Under the pieces are notes generated by a model, which ran no database searches, was not told the origin of the DNA, and worked only from the letters and a program-made list of their open reading frames with translations. Below, in pieces: positions 1-7,771 of a stretch of DNA of 64,000 bases. The position numbers and the translations under genes were made by a program. The DNA lies in the NCBI RefSeq assembly GCF_014384765.1, contig NZ_JACRSP010000002.1:620001-684000 (forward strand), in the 5' to 3' direction. This DNA comes from Feifania hominis. GTDB taxonomy: Bacteria > Bacillota > Clostridia > Oscillospirales > Feifaniaceae. Numbering within the stretch: the stretch's first letter is position 1; the number at the start of each line of letters is the position of its first letter.

Positions 1-334
1 GCCCATCTTCGATACGGCGTTCGCCATTCTGCGCCGGGTGCTCTCGGGCCGCTCGCCCATGTCGCCCGACCGCGGCCATCTGCACCACAGGCTCATTGAC
101 ATGGGCTTCTCCCAGAAGCAGACGGTGGCCATCATGTACACCATCAGCGCTGTTTTGGGGCTCTCGGCGGTGCTGCTGACCAGCACCAGCTTCGGCAAGG
201 CCATGATCCTCATCGCAACGGCTGTCATTCTCTCCATCGTCGCGTTCAAGGTGATTGAGAGGCACCCCCACGGCACCCCCGCACACAGGGAGGAGCCGAA
301 AGAGTCCAAGAGAAAGGACGGCCCCTATGAATAA
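1..334 (+). CDS. C-terminal end of a WecA/TagO/MraY-superfamily glycosyl-1-phosphate transferase (partial, 5' end outside window)
   Basis: Only about the last 110 residues are present; reading is open from base 2. The segment contains the cytoplasmic DRGHLHHRL motif typical of WecA/TagO-type UDP-sugar:undecaprenyl-phosphate transferases, followed by two hydrophobic helices and a charged, Glu/Lys-rich tail. The family moves GlcNAc-1-phosphate to the lipid carrier at the inner face of the membrane, starting teichoic acid or surface polysaccharide synthesis. The stop codon lies 8 bases inside the following UDP-GlcNAc 2-epimerase gene, so the two are translationally linked. This fits a shared job in supplying GlcNAc/ManNAc intermediates. 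Which family member it is cannot be settled without the N-terminal half. Confidence 0.85.
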   Translation, partial: PIFDTAFAILRRVLSGRSPMSPDRGHLHHRLIDMGFSQKQTVAIMYTISAVLGLSAVLLTSTSFGKAMILIATAVILSIVAFKVIERHPHGTPAHREEPKESKRKDGPYE

Positions 335-1478
335 ATGTAAGGTCCTGTGCGTGATGGGCACGCGGCCCGAGGCCATCAAAATGGCTCCGCTCGTGCTCGA
401 GCTGCGAAAGCGCCCGGAGATCGACTGCCGGGTCTGCGTCACGGCGCAGCACCGGGAGATGCTCGATATGGTGCTCGACCTGTTCGGCATCACGCCCGAC
501 TACGATCTGAATATCATGACCCCGTCGCAGACGCTGTGCACCATTGCCGCCCGCGTCATCAGCGGCATGGAGGGCGTGCTGCGTGACTTTGCGCCCGATG
601 TGACGCTTGTCCACGGCGACACCACCACCACTGCCGCCGGGGCGCTCGCCGCCTTTTACTGCGGCGCGCTCGTCGGCCATGTCGAGGCCGGGCTTCGCAC
701 CTATGACCGGCGCTCCCCCTATCCCGAGGAGGTCAACCGCATGATGGCGGGCGCCATCTGCGAGCTGCACTTTGCGCCGACCGAAAACAACCGTCAGAAT
801 CTTCTGCGCGAAAACATCCGCGAGGGCATCACCGTCACCGGGAACACCGTCATCGACGCGCTCAAATACACCGTGCGCGACGACTTTGCCTTTCGCACGG
901 CCGCCGCGGCCGACGCCGTCGCCTCGGGCCGGCGCATCGTGCTTCTCACGGCGCACCGCCGCGAGAACTTCGGCCGGCCCCATGACAACATCTTCGAGGC
1001 GGCTCGGCAGCTTGCGCTGCGTTTTCCCGACATGGTCATTCTCTACCCCGTGCACCCGAATCCGGCTCTCAACCGGCGGGCGCACGAGATGCTCGACGGC
1101 ATCGAGAACATCGTTTTGACAAAGCCGCTTGACACCGATGAGATGCACAACCTCATGGCCCGCAGCACTCTGATTCTCACCGACTCCGGCGGACTTCAGG
1201 AGGAGGGCCCCGCCCTCGGCAAGCCCGTTTTGGTGCTGCGCCGGGAGACCGAGCGCCCCGAGGCAGTCGCGGCGGGCACAGTCAAGATCAGCGGCACCGA
1301 GACCGACGACATTGTGCGCGACGCGTCGGCGCTTCTCACCGACCCCGTCGCCTACGCCAAAATGGCACGGGCAGTCAACCCCTACGGCGACGGCCGGGCG
1401 TGCGAGCGCATCGCCGACGCCATTCTGTTCCACTTCGGCCTGCGGGACACTGCGCCCGCTGATTTTACAGGCCGCTAG
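327..1478 (+). CDS. wecB: UDP-N-acetylglucosamine 2-epimerase (non-hydrolysing)
   Basis: 383 residues, the usual family length. It interconverts UDP-GlcNAc and UDP-ManNAc in the cytoplasm for envelope glycan synthesis. Visible motifs are GTRPEAIKMAP near residue 11, HGDTTTT near 92, GHVEAGLRT, the nucleotide-binding TDSGGLQEE and RRETERPEA. The start at 327 is chosen over the upstream in-frame start at 255 because it gives the standard N-terminus (MNKCKVLCVMGTRPEA) and has an AGAAAGGA site just upstream. It overlaps the preceding transferase gene by 8 bp. A short gap of 20 bp leads to the next plus-strand gene, which carries its own AGGAGG site. Confidence 0.95.
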   Translation: MNKCKVLCVMGTRPEAIKMAPLVLELRKRPEIDCRVCVTAQHREMLDMVLDLFGITPDYDLNIMTPSQTLCTIAARVISGMEGVLRDFAPDVTLVHGDTTTTAAGALAAFYCGALVGHVEAGLRTYDRRSPYPEEVNRMMAGAICELHFAPTENNRQNLLRENIREGITVTGNTVIDALKYTVRDDFAFRTAAAADAVASGRRIVLLTAHRRENFGRPHDNIFEAARQLALRFPDMVILYPVHPNPALNRRAHEMLDGIENIVLTKPLDTDEMHNLMARSTLILTDSGGLQEEGPALGKPVLVLRRETERPEAVAAGTVKISGTETDDIVRDASALLTDPVAYAKMARAVNPYGDGRACERIADAILFHFGLRDTAPADFTGR

Positions 1479-1498
1479 ACCCATTTTCAGGAGGTGCC

Positions 1499-2212
1499 AT
1501 GAAACGATCCCCGGTTGGAAGAGTCCTTTTGATTCTGGTCCTGCTCGCCCTGTCGGGCGTGGGGCTCTTCTTCCTGCTGCGCGGCGTCAACAACCCCGTG
1601 ACCCCCGTCGACCCCATCTACGGTATGCCGGCGGACGAGTTCTCCGACAACCCGTCACTCACCCCGCACGGCGATGAGTGGTATGCGAGCCTTGTCGTCG
1701 AACCCGGCAATGTCAAGCAGGTCCTCAGCACCTGGCAGACACCCGAAAAGCTGCACTGGGCCGCTCAGACCACGCTCTACGGTGACGGTTCCTCGGTTGT
1801 GACCGACGCGGTCTATGACCGGGACGGCGACCATTTCACCGTGGAGCTGTCCACCTCGCGCGGGGCGCGCTATCTCTACACCCGAAACGGCGACACCGTC
1901 ACGGTGCGAAACACCACCGAGGGCGAGACAAGGCAGGCGGTCTACTCCAGACAGTACACGCCCGAGGCCCTCATGGGCATGGCCGACATTGAAGCCATTC
2001 TGGGCACGCCCGACGAGGACATCACCGACGCCTCGCTCACCGAGTATCTCGGCTATTATGTGATCTATGTGGAATTTGTCTACCCCGATTTGAATCAGAC
2101 CGAGCGCTACTGGATCTCACTGGTTCACGGGCTGCCGCTCAAGGCGGAGAGCCTCGTCGACGGAGAGCTTGTCTACACCGCGACAACGCAGGAGCTCTCG
2201 ATTCCCTCATAG
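1499..2212 (+). CDS. Membrane-anchored extracellular protein of unknown function
   Basis: 237 residues. Residues about 8-27 form one hydrophobic helix without a lipobox cysteine, so the protein is probably an uncleaved N-terminal anchor with an outside domain. The rest is beta-rich, with many Thr, Asp and Tyr residues and the repeated look of a lipoprotein-carrier or outer-surface sheet fold (for example strands around WAAQTTLYGDGS and YTRNGDTVTVRN). I do not recognise a catalytic motif. The start has AGGAGG seven bases upstream. It sits behind wecB and ends at a strong terminator, so it may be the last gene of the envelope glycan operon; a sporulation or envelope role is only a guess. Confidence 0.75.
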   Translation: MKRSPVGRVLLILVLLALSGVGLFFLLRGVNNPVTPVDPIYGMPADEFSDNPSLTPHGDEWYASLVVEPGNVKQVLSTWQTPEKLHWAAQTTLYGDGSSVVTDAVYDRDGDHFTVELSTSRGARYLYTRNGDTVTVRNTTEGETRQAVYSRQYTPEALMGMADIEAILGTPDEDITDASLTEYLGYYVIYVEFVYPDLNQTERYWISLVHGLPLKAESLVDGELVYTATTQELSIPS

Positions 2213-2216
2213 CAAA

Positions 2217-2243
2217 AGCGCCCCCGCTGGGGGGCGCTTTTTT
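2217..2243. terminator. Bidirectional intrinsic terminator
   Basis: The stem AGCGCCCCC/GGGGGCGCT is flanked by AAAA and TTTTTT. It ends the plus-strand wecB run and also touches the stop codon of the minus-strand small-protein gene at 2243, so it can serve both strands. Confidence 0.85.
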
Positions 2244-2551
2244 CAAAGGTCCAGTCTCGCCATCAGCCGGCAGAGCAGCTCGCGCTGCTCGGTGTCATTC
2301 TCGCCGGCGAGCAGCAGCTGCAAAAGCCCGTAGAGCAGAAGCTTTCGCTGCCGGGCGATCGTGTCGGTCTCGCCGCGTGCCGGCTGTGCGCGCCGCTCGG
2401 TGCGGCGGGGCTCCCCATTCGACGGCGATGCGCCCGGCTCGGCTCTGACAAAGTCGCCGGCGGCTGTCATGCCCGCGCGGCGCAGCGCCTCGGCCTTGAG
2501 CCTTTGCAGCTCCCCATCCGAGGCCACGCCCGCGATCTGTCCGTTGTACAT
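2243..2551 (-). CDS. Small hypothetical protein, third gene of an unrecognised operon
   Basis: 102 residues. The start at 2551 (MYNGQIAG...) is chosen because GGAGGAGCGCC precedes it. The N-terminal part is helical with LQRLKAEALRRAG, the middle is Ala/Arg/Glu-rich and likely disordered, and the C-terminal 35 residues form a Leu-rich helix (LLLYGLLQLLLAGEN). No known domain is recognised. It follows two other tiny genes on the same strand with overlapping or nearly touching ends, which suggests co-translation. Good ribosome binding sites on all three support real coding despite the small size. Confidence 0.6.
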   Translation of the reverse strand: MYNGQIAGVASDGELQRLKAEALRRAGMTAAGDFVRAEPGASPSNGEPRRTERRAQPARGETDTIARQRKLLLYGLLQLLLAGENDTEQRELLCRLMARLDL

Positions 2552-2561
2552 GGCGCTCCTC

Positions 2562-2738
2562 CTATTCCAGTCGGTCCGCAAGGGATCGCAGTTTCACAAG
2601 GCGGATGATCTGCGGCAGCTGCTGCGCGCCCGATTCGTCCAGAAAGGGCTCGAGCGCCTCGAGCAGCTTGACCGCGGGCAGTTCTGCGCAGGCGTCAAGC
2701 GCCCCTGTGAGAGCTTCTCTGAGTTCTTCGTCAGTCAT
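2562..2738 (-). CDS. Small acidic helical protein, second gene of an unrecognised operon
   Basis: 58 residues, starting MTDEELREALTGALDAC and predicted all-helical. The start at 2738 has GGAGGGCAGCG upstream, within the end of the preceding gene, with an 8-bp overlap. It ends 10 bases before the next gene. I recognise no family. The amphipathic spacing of Leu and Ile residues (LLEALEPFL, LPQIIRLVKL) suggests a protein-protein interaction helix pair. Confidence 0.55.
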   Translation of the reverse strand: MTDEELREALTGALDACAELPAVKLLEALEPFLDESGAQQLPQIIRLVKLRSLADRLE

Positions 2739-2937
2739 CGCTGCCCTCCACCTGAATGGTGCGCGGCCCGCCGGACATGCCGCCGCTTTCGACGCGGCGC
2801 AGATCTTCGCGCACGATCTCCCCGAGCTGCGCGCGCAGCGAATCGAGCGCCTGTGTGCCGACGCCCTGCGCCGCAAGCTTTGCCACGGCGCGCTCCACCG
2901 CCTCGGCCGCCGGGTCTGCTCTTCCGTCTCGTCTCAC
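2731..2937 (-). CDS. Small hypothetical protein, first gene of an unrecognised operon (GTG start)
   Basis: 68 residues. There is no ATG in a sensible place; the GTG at 2937 is chosen because GGGAGGGAT lies five bases upstream. The sequence contains a helical Ala/Glu/Arg-rich body (AEAVERAVAKLAAQ, LRAQLGEIVREDLRR) and a Gly-rich tail ending QVEGSDD. No domain is recognised. It heads a three-gene run transcribed away from the yfcE-like gene. Confidence 0.5.
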   Translation of the reverse strand: MRRDGRADPAAEAVERAVAKLAAQGVGTQALDSLRAQLGEIVREDLRRVESGGMSGGPRTIQVEGSDD

Positions 2938-2999
2938 CGGTATCCCTCCCGCTGTTTTCTCACCTATGAATACGCGAAAACAGCCGGGAATATGCGCCT

Positions 3000-3028
3000 T
3001 TGACAAACTCAGGCCTTTGCGGTATATT
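3000..3028 (+). promoter_or_regulatory. Sigma-A promoter of the yfcE-like gene
   Basis: TTGACA at 3000-3005 and TATATT at 3023-3028, with an ideal 17-bp spacer, 36 bp upstream of the 3064 start. Confidence 0.75.
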
Positions 3029-3063
3029 AAGTATTTGATGATTAACTGGATTCCGGAGGTCGT

Positions 3064-3558
3064 ATGAAGCTGCTCATTCTTTCCGATTCTCACAGCCAGA
3101 TCGCGCCCATGGACGAGGTGCTGCGCGACCATCCGGACATCGCCATGGCCATCCACCTGGGCGACTATGTGCGCGACGCGAATATCGTCTCAAAGTTTCA
3201 CCCGTCTCTGCCCTTTTCCACAGTGGCGGGCAACGGCGATTTTCTCTCAAACGCGCCGCTGCGCTCGATTTTTGAGTTCGGCGGCAAAACCATCTTCGCC
3301 TGTCACGGCCACGAGTACCGCGTCAAGTCGGGGCTCTCCCTTCTGCTTCAGGCTGCGCGTGATGCCGGGGCCGACATTGCGCTCTTTGGCCACACCCATG
3401 TTCCCTACAGCGACTATCACGACGGCATCTATGTGCTCAACCCCGGCTCCATCGGGTCGCCGCCCGGCGGGCGGGCGCCGTCCTACGGCATTCTCGACGT
3501 GAGCTCTGAGCGCTTCAACGGCACGCTCTGCCAATATCACGCCAAACACTCTCTGTGA
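3064..3558 (+). CDS. YfcE/MJ0936-type metallophosphoesterase
   Basis: 164 residues, typical of the small YfcE-like phosphodiesterases. The metal-binding signature of calcineurin-like enzymes is complete: LSDSHS at the N-terminus, LGDYVRDA, GNGDF, HGHEYRV and FGHTHVPY. Family members hydrolyse phosphodiesters such as bis-pNPP in vitro; the natural substrate is generally unknown. The start has GGAGGT three bases upstream and a near-consensus promoter. The small membrane protein at 3568 follows within 10 bp and is probably co-transcribed. Confidence 0.92.
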   Translation: MKLLILSDSHSQIAPMDEVLRDHPDIAMAIHLGDYVRDANIVSKFHPSLPFSTVAGNGDFLSNAPLRSIFEFGGKTIFACHGHEYRVKSGLSLLLQAARDAGADIALFGHTHVPYSDYHDGIYVLNPGSIGSPPGGRAPSYGILDVSSERFNGTLCQYHAKHSL

Positions 3559-3567
3559 GGTCAAGCT

Positions 3568-4095
3568 ATGTATAAGCAAACCGTACGCGTTGGCATATCC
3601 AATCTCGCTTTTTCCATCGGCGCTGCTGTGGCGCTGCTTCTCTTTCTCGCTGTGCTGTCCCACTTTTCGCTGGGAGCGGCCGAGGTCCCGGTGGAACTTG
3701 CAGCAGTGGCTCTCTGCGGCGTGAGCGTTGCGATTCACTGCGCCCGAAAGAAAGTCTGCTACGTCTTCTGCATCGTCGACACCCACTTTATCATCCGCAA
3801 GGAGGAGGGCACGCGCCACACGGTTCTGCTTGACTGTAAGCTTGCGGATATCCGGGCCATCGCGCCCGCAGGCGAGCTTTCCGCCGAGTACGAGCAGCTC
3901 CCCGTGAGTGCGCACTACGCAAGCGCCCTCTCCCGGCGGCGAAACTACTGTCTGGTCTACGCTAAGCGCCACTCGGCGGCGGTTCACAAAATTCTCTTTT
4001 CGCCGAGCCCGCGCATGCTCGAGGGCTTTGAGAAGATGATTCCCCTGGTGTGTCAGGTACCCCAGTCAAAGCTCAAAAAACGTGCGGCAACCTGA
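3568..4095 (+). CDS. Two-helix membrane protein with a cytoplasmic beta domain, unknown function
   Basis: 175 residues. Two hydrophobic segments (about 10-35 and 40-57) are followed by a soluble domain of alternating strands (CYVFCIVDTHFIIRKEE, HTVLLDCKLADIRAI) and a final helix. The layout resembles bacterial PH-domain-like membrane proteins, but that is inference from shape only. Its 10-bp distance from the YfcE-like gene indicates one transcript. A bidirectional terminator follows at 4115. Confidence 0.75.
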   Translation: MYKQTVRVGISNLAFSIGAAVALLLFLAVLSHFSLGAAEVPVELAAVALCGVSVAIHCARKKVCYVFCIVDTHFIIRKEEGTRHTVLLDCKLADIRAIAPAGELSAEYEQLPVSAHYASALSRRRNYCLVYAKRHSAAVHKILFSPSPRMLEGFEKMIPLVCQVPQSKLKKRAAT

Positions 4096-4114
4096 TTGCC
4101 GGTCCCACAGATCA

Positions 4115-4146
4115 AAAAAGAGACGCCTTTGAAGGCGTCTCTTTTT
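4115..4146. terminator. Bidirectional intrinsic terminator between convergent genes
   Basis: AAAAAGAGACGCCTT and its complement flank a two-base centre and give A/T runs on both sides. It sits between the plus gene ending at 4095 and the minus gene nth ending at 4155. Confidence 0.88.
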
Positions 4147-4154
4147 CTTCTCTT

Positions 4155-4820
4155 TCAAACTGCCTTTTTCGTGCGCCGGACTTTTTTGACCGGGTGCTTG
4201 ACCCACTCGCACTCGTCGCGCAGCTCGCACTCATCGCAGCGCGGCCGCTGGGCTTTGCAGACATCGCGGCCAAAGAGTACAAGCCGGTGGCAGAAATCGT
4301 TGCTCTTGCTCAGATCGAGACACTTGCGAAGCTGCATCTCAACCTTGACCGGCTCGTCGCTTGAAGCAAGACCCAGACGGTTTGTGATGCGGATGCAGTG
4401 GGTGTCGGTCACGACGGCAGGCTTGCCGTAGACGTCACCGACAATGAGATTGGCCGTCTTGCGGCCGACGCCCGGGAGCTTCAAGAGCTCGTCGATCTCA
4501 TCGGGCACGACGCCGTCATACTCGTCGAGCAGCATACGGCACATGTCCTTGATGTTTTTTCCCTTGACCTTGTAAAAGCCGCAGGGGCGCACCATCTCGG
4601 TGAGTTCTTCGAGGTCCGCGTCGGCGAAGCTCTCAAGCGTCGGGTACTTTTTGAACAGGTCCTGCGTGACAATGTTGACCCGCGCGTCGGTGCACTGCGC
4701 CGCGAGACGTACGGAAATGAGCAGCTCGTAGGGCTTTCGGTAGTCGAGCGAACACAGGGCGTCCGGGTAGCGGCGCTCGAGCTTGTCGACGACAATGGCC
4801 GCTTTCTCTTTTTTCGTCAT
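4155..4820 (-). CDS. nth: Endonuclease III (DNA glycosylase/AP lyase)
   Basis: 221 residues. It removes oxidised pyrimidines and cleaves the abasic site in base-excision repair. The helix-hairpin-helix LPGVGRKTANLI carries the catalytic Lys at about 121, and the catalytic Asp is in VVTDTH at about 139. The iron-sulfur loop has the exact C-X6-C-X2-C-X5-C spacing (CKAQRPRCDECELRDEC). The start has GGGAG upstream. It is transcribed divergently from glyA and alone on its strand. Confidence 0.97.
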   Translation of the reverse strand: MTKKEKAAIVVDKLERRYPDALCSLDYRKPYELLISVRLAAQCTDARVNIVTQDLFKKYPTLESFADADLEELTEMVRPCGFYKVKGKNIKDMCRMLLDEYDGVVPDEIDELLKLPGVGRKTANLIVGDVYGKPAVVTDTHCIRITNRLGLASSDEPVKVEMQLRKCLDLSKSNDFCHRLVLFGRDVCKAQRPRCDECELRDECEWVKHPVKKVRRTKKAV

Positions 4821-4890
4821 GTTACTCCCTCTCTTATGTATGTATCTTTCTTTGCTCCCATTTTAGCACAGGTGCGCGACAAAAGAAACC

Positions 4891-4919
4891 TTGTTTTTTG
4901 CCTCGCCAGCCGCTATAAT
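4891..4919 (+). promoter_or_regulatory. Sigma-A promoter of glyA
   Basis: TTGTTT at 4891-4896 and a perfect TATAAT at 4914-4919 with a 17-bp spacer. No glycine-riboswitch-like structure is seen in the roughly 30-base leader. Confidence 0.75.
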
Positions 4920-4953
4920 GGGTTTAATTTCTGGCAGATGAGGAGTGTGTTCC

Positions 4954-6189
4954 ATGTACAATATTGACCTGGTCAAACAGGCTGACCCCGAGGTCGGCGC
5001 CGCCATTGAGGGTGAGCTCGCCCGCCAGCGCGCCCACATTGAGCTGATCGCATCGGAGAACTTTGTAAGCGAGGCCGTTCTCGCGGCCATGGCAAACCCC
5101 ATGACCAACAAGTACGCCGAGGGCTACCCCGGCAAGCGCTACTACAGCGGCTGCGAGTATGTCGATGTGGTGGAAAACCTTGCGCGGGATCGCGCCTGCC
5201 AGCTCTTCGGCGCGGAACACGCGAATGTGCAGCCCCACAGCGGGGCGCAGGCGAACTTTGCCGTCTACCTCGCGCTGTGCAAGCCCGGCGACACCATCAT
5301 GGGCATGAGTCTCGCCGAGGGCGGCCATCTAACCCACGGCTCCCCCGTCAACGTCTCGGGTCTCTATTTCAACTTTGTCCCCTACGGGGTCGACCCGGTC
5401 ACCCATCTGATCGACTACGACAAAATGCGGCAGACCGCCCTCGAGTGCCGCCCGAAGCTAATTGTCGCCGGCGCGTCGGCCTACCCGCGCGTGATCGACT
5501 TTGAGCGCATCGCCGCTGTCGCCCGCGAAGTCGGCGCCTACTTCATGGTTGACATGGCTCACATCGCAGGGCTCGTTGCGGCAGGGCTCCACCCGAACCC
5601 GGTGCCTTTTGCCGACGTTGTGACCACCACCACTCACAAGACGCTGCGCGGGCCGCGCGGCGGTATGATCCTCTGCCGCGAGGAGCATGCAAAGGCCATC
5701 GACAAGGCCGTGTTCCCGGGCAGCCAGGGCGGGCCGCTCGAGCACATCATTGCGGCGAAAGCCGTCTGCTTCGGCGAGGCGCTGCGCCCCGAATTTAAGA
5801 CCTATCAGCAGCAGATTGTCAAAAACGCAAAGGCCTTCGCCGGGGCGCTCACGGCAGAGGGCTTCGACCTTGTCAGCGGCGGCACCGACAACCACATGGC
5901 GCTGCTCGATCTGCGCTCGATGAATCTCACCGGCAAGGAGTTTTCGGCAAACCTCGAGGCCGTGAACATCACCACCAACAAAAACGCCATTCCGAACGAT
6001 CCCCAGAGTCCCTTTGTCACGAGCGGCATCCGCGTGGGCACGCCGGCGGTCACTACGCGCGGCTTTGTCGAGGAGGATATGGCCGAGGTCGCAAGACTGA
6101 TGAAGCTCATCGCCGTCGACCCGGCGAAGAATCACGACGAGGCGATGCGCGGCGTCGCGGCGCTGTGTGAGAAGCACCCGCTGTATTAA
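4954..6189 (+). CDS. glyA: Serine hydroxymethyltransferase
   Basis: 411 residues, full length. It is a PLP enzyme interconverting serine and glycine with transfer of one carbon to tetrahydrofolate. The PLP lysine lies in TTTTHKTLRGPRGG at about residue 229; other signatures are ELIASENF, YAEGYPGKRYYSGC and the C-terminal SGIRVGTPAVTTRG. The ATG at 4954 is preferred to the GTG three codons earlier because the GAGGAG site is eight bases before it. It stands alone on a short leader with its own promoter. Confidence 0.97.
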   Translation: MYNIDLVKQADPEVGAAIEGELARQRAHIELIASENFVSEAVLAAMANPMTNKYAEGYPGKRYYSGCEYVDVVENLARDRACQLFGAEHANVQPHSGAQANFAVYLALCKPGDTIMGMSLAEGGHLTHGSPVNVSGLYFNFVPYGVDPVTHLIDYDKMRQTALECRPKLIVAGASAYPRVIDFERIAAVAREVGAYFMVDMAHIAGLVAAGLHPNPVPFADVVTTTTHKTLRGPRGGMILCREEHAKAIDKAVFPGSQGGPLEHIIAAKAVCFGEALRPEFKTYQQQIVKNAKAFAGALTAEGFDLVSGGTDNHMALLDLRSMNLTGKEFSANLEAVNITTNKNAIPNDPQSPFVTSGIRVGTPAVTTRGFVEEDMAEVARLMKLIAVDPAKNHDEAMRGVAALCEKHPLY

Positions 6190-6282
6190 CGGCGTGACAC
6201 CCTGCCCCTTTCACCTAAGAATGACAGCTTGACAAGCGTCGCAAGGCAAAGCACATTCGCCTCGCGGCGAGATGGTATTTCT

Positions 6283-6313
6283 GTTGCCGCAGGCATGGCC
6301 TGCGGCAACTTTT
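6283..6313 (+). terminator. Strong hairpin with short T-run directly upstream of rarA
   Basis: A perfect 12-bp stem, GTTGCCGCAGGC/GCCTGCGGCAAC, with a 3-base loop and TTTT at 6310-6313. It lies 124 bp after the glyA stop, and the rarA ribosome binding site (GAGAGGAGAG) begins one base after the T-run. It probably ends glyA transcription and could also attenuate readthrough into rarA. Confidence 0.75.
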
Positions 6314-6329
6314 GAGAGGAGAGTTGACC

Positions 6330-7598
6330 ATGCAGCCCCTTGCAGACAGGCTTCGCCCGCGGACCCTCGACGAGGTCGCCGGCCAGCAGCACCTCATCGG
6401 CGCCTCGGGCGTGCTGCGCAAAATTGTCGAGAGCGGCGTCATTCCGAACATGGTCTTCTACGGCCCGCCCGGCATCGGGAAGACGACGGTCGCCAACATC
6501 ATCTCCCAGGTGACAAGCCGCCGCCTCTACCGTCTCAACGGGACGACCGCCTCCATCGGCGACGTCAAGGCCATTGTCGACGAGCTCGACACCTTTCTCA
6601 CGCCGGACGGGGCGCTTCTGTATCTCGACGAAATTCAGTACTTCAACAAAAAACAGCAGCAGACTCTGCTTTCCCACATGGAGAATGGCAAGCTCACGCT
6701 CATCGCCTCGACGACCGAAAACCCCTACTTCTATATCTATCCCGCCGTGCTCTCGCGGCTGACGGTCTTCGAGTTCAAGCCTCTGAAAAAGGAGGATGTG
6801 GAGAGCGTCGTTCTGCGCGCCTTTGACACGCTGCGCGGGGAGAGCGGCGAATCCTTTGTTCTGGAGCAGGGCGTCGCGGGCTATCTCGCCGCCGCCTGCG
6901 CGGGGGATGTGCGAAAGGCCGTAGGTGCGGCGGAACTCGCGTGGCTCACCTGTCCCCCGGAGGACGGACAGCGCCGGATCACTCTCGCCGCCTGCGAGGC
7001 GGTGGCGCAGCGCTCCTCCATGCGTTACGACCGCGACGGCGACAGCCACTTTGATCTGCTGTCGGCGCTTCACAAGTCGATTCGCGGCTCGGATCCCGAT
7101 GCGGCGGTGCACTATCTGGCACGGCTGCTGCTCGCGGACGATCTGCCGTCGGTCTGCCGTCGGCTTCTCGCCATCGCGAGCGAGGATGTGGGGCTCGCCT
7201 GGCCGCAGGCGGTCTCCATCGTCAAGTCCTGCGTGGATTCGGCACTGCAGCTCGGCATGCCGGAGGCGCGGCTGCCTCTGACCGAGGCTGCGCTGCTGCT
7301 CGCGACGGCGCCCAAGTCAAACAGCGCTCTCATGGCCATCGAGCGGGCCATTGCCGACATTCAGGCCGGCCGCATCGGCGATGTGCCCGACCACCTGAAA
7401 GACGGCCACTACGCCGGCGCCGAAAAGCTCGGCCATGCTGTCGGCTACCGCTATCCCCATGACTTTGAACACCACTACACGCCCCAGCAGTACCTGCCCG
7501 ATGAGCTCAAGGGCGCACACTACTACGACTACGGGCCAAACAAATTTGAACAGGCCAACAAAAACTACTGGGATGAGATCAAAAAGAAACACCGTTAG
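6330..7598 (+). CDS. rarA: Replication-associated recombination protein A (AAA ATPase)
   Basis: 422 residues, normal for the RarA/MgsA family related to clamp-loader ATPases. It acts at stalled replication forks. Walker A GPPGIGKTT is at about 45-53, Walker B LLYLDEIQ at about 96-103, sensor 1 STTENP follows, and the C-terminal part has the family signature HYKDG-like region (here DHLKDGHYAGAEKLG) and the YRYPHDF motif. The ATG at 6330 follows GAGAGGAGAG; the TTG at 6312 lies inside the upstream hairpin and is rejected. No close operon partner. Confidence 0.95.
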   Translation: MQPLADRLRPRTLDEVAGQQHLIGASGVLRKIVESGVIPNMVFYGPPGIGKTTVANIISQVTSRRLYRLNGTTASIGDVKAIVDELDTFLTPDGALLYLDEIQYFNKKQQQTLLSHMENGKLTLIASTTENPYFYIYPAVLSRLTVFEFKPLKKEDVESVVLRAFDTLRGESGESFVLEQGVAGYLAAACAGDVRKAVGAAELAWLTCPPEDGQRRITLAACEAVAQRSSMRYDRDGDSHFDLLSALHKSIRGSDPDAAVHYLARLLLADDLPSVCRRLLAIASEDVGLAWPQAVSIVKSCVDSALQLGMPEARLPLTEAALLLATAPKSNSALMAIERAIADIQAGRIGDVPDHLKDGHYAGAEKLGHAVGYRYPHDFEHHYTPQQYLPDELKGAHYYDYGPNKFEQANKNYWDEIKKKHR

Positions 7599-7601
7599 CT
7601 C

Positions 7602-7629
7602 AGAGGCCCCCGCTGCAGCGGGGGCCTCT
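7602..7629 (+). terminator. Palindromic hairpin after rarA
   Basis: A perfect 28-base palindrome with 14-base arms (AGAGGCCCCCGCTG and its complement) three bases after the rarA stop. Its T-run is weak, so termination strength is uncertain. Confidence 0.7.
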
Positions 7630-7771
7630 CTCTCGGAAAATGTTAACAAAAGCCCAATTTTTTTCACATTTTATTTTTGGATTGTTTCAACTTTGGTAAA
7701 ACCAGGGTCATTTCTCACCGGTATCATAAAGTCAGATCAAAAAACACCAGATATTTTTGGAGGTGTCCGAT

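Noticed and set aside
4890..4953. Glycine riboswitch before glyA
   Set aside because: The leader is too short and lacks the tandem aptamer cores.
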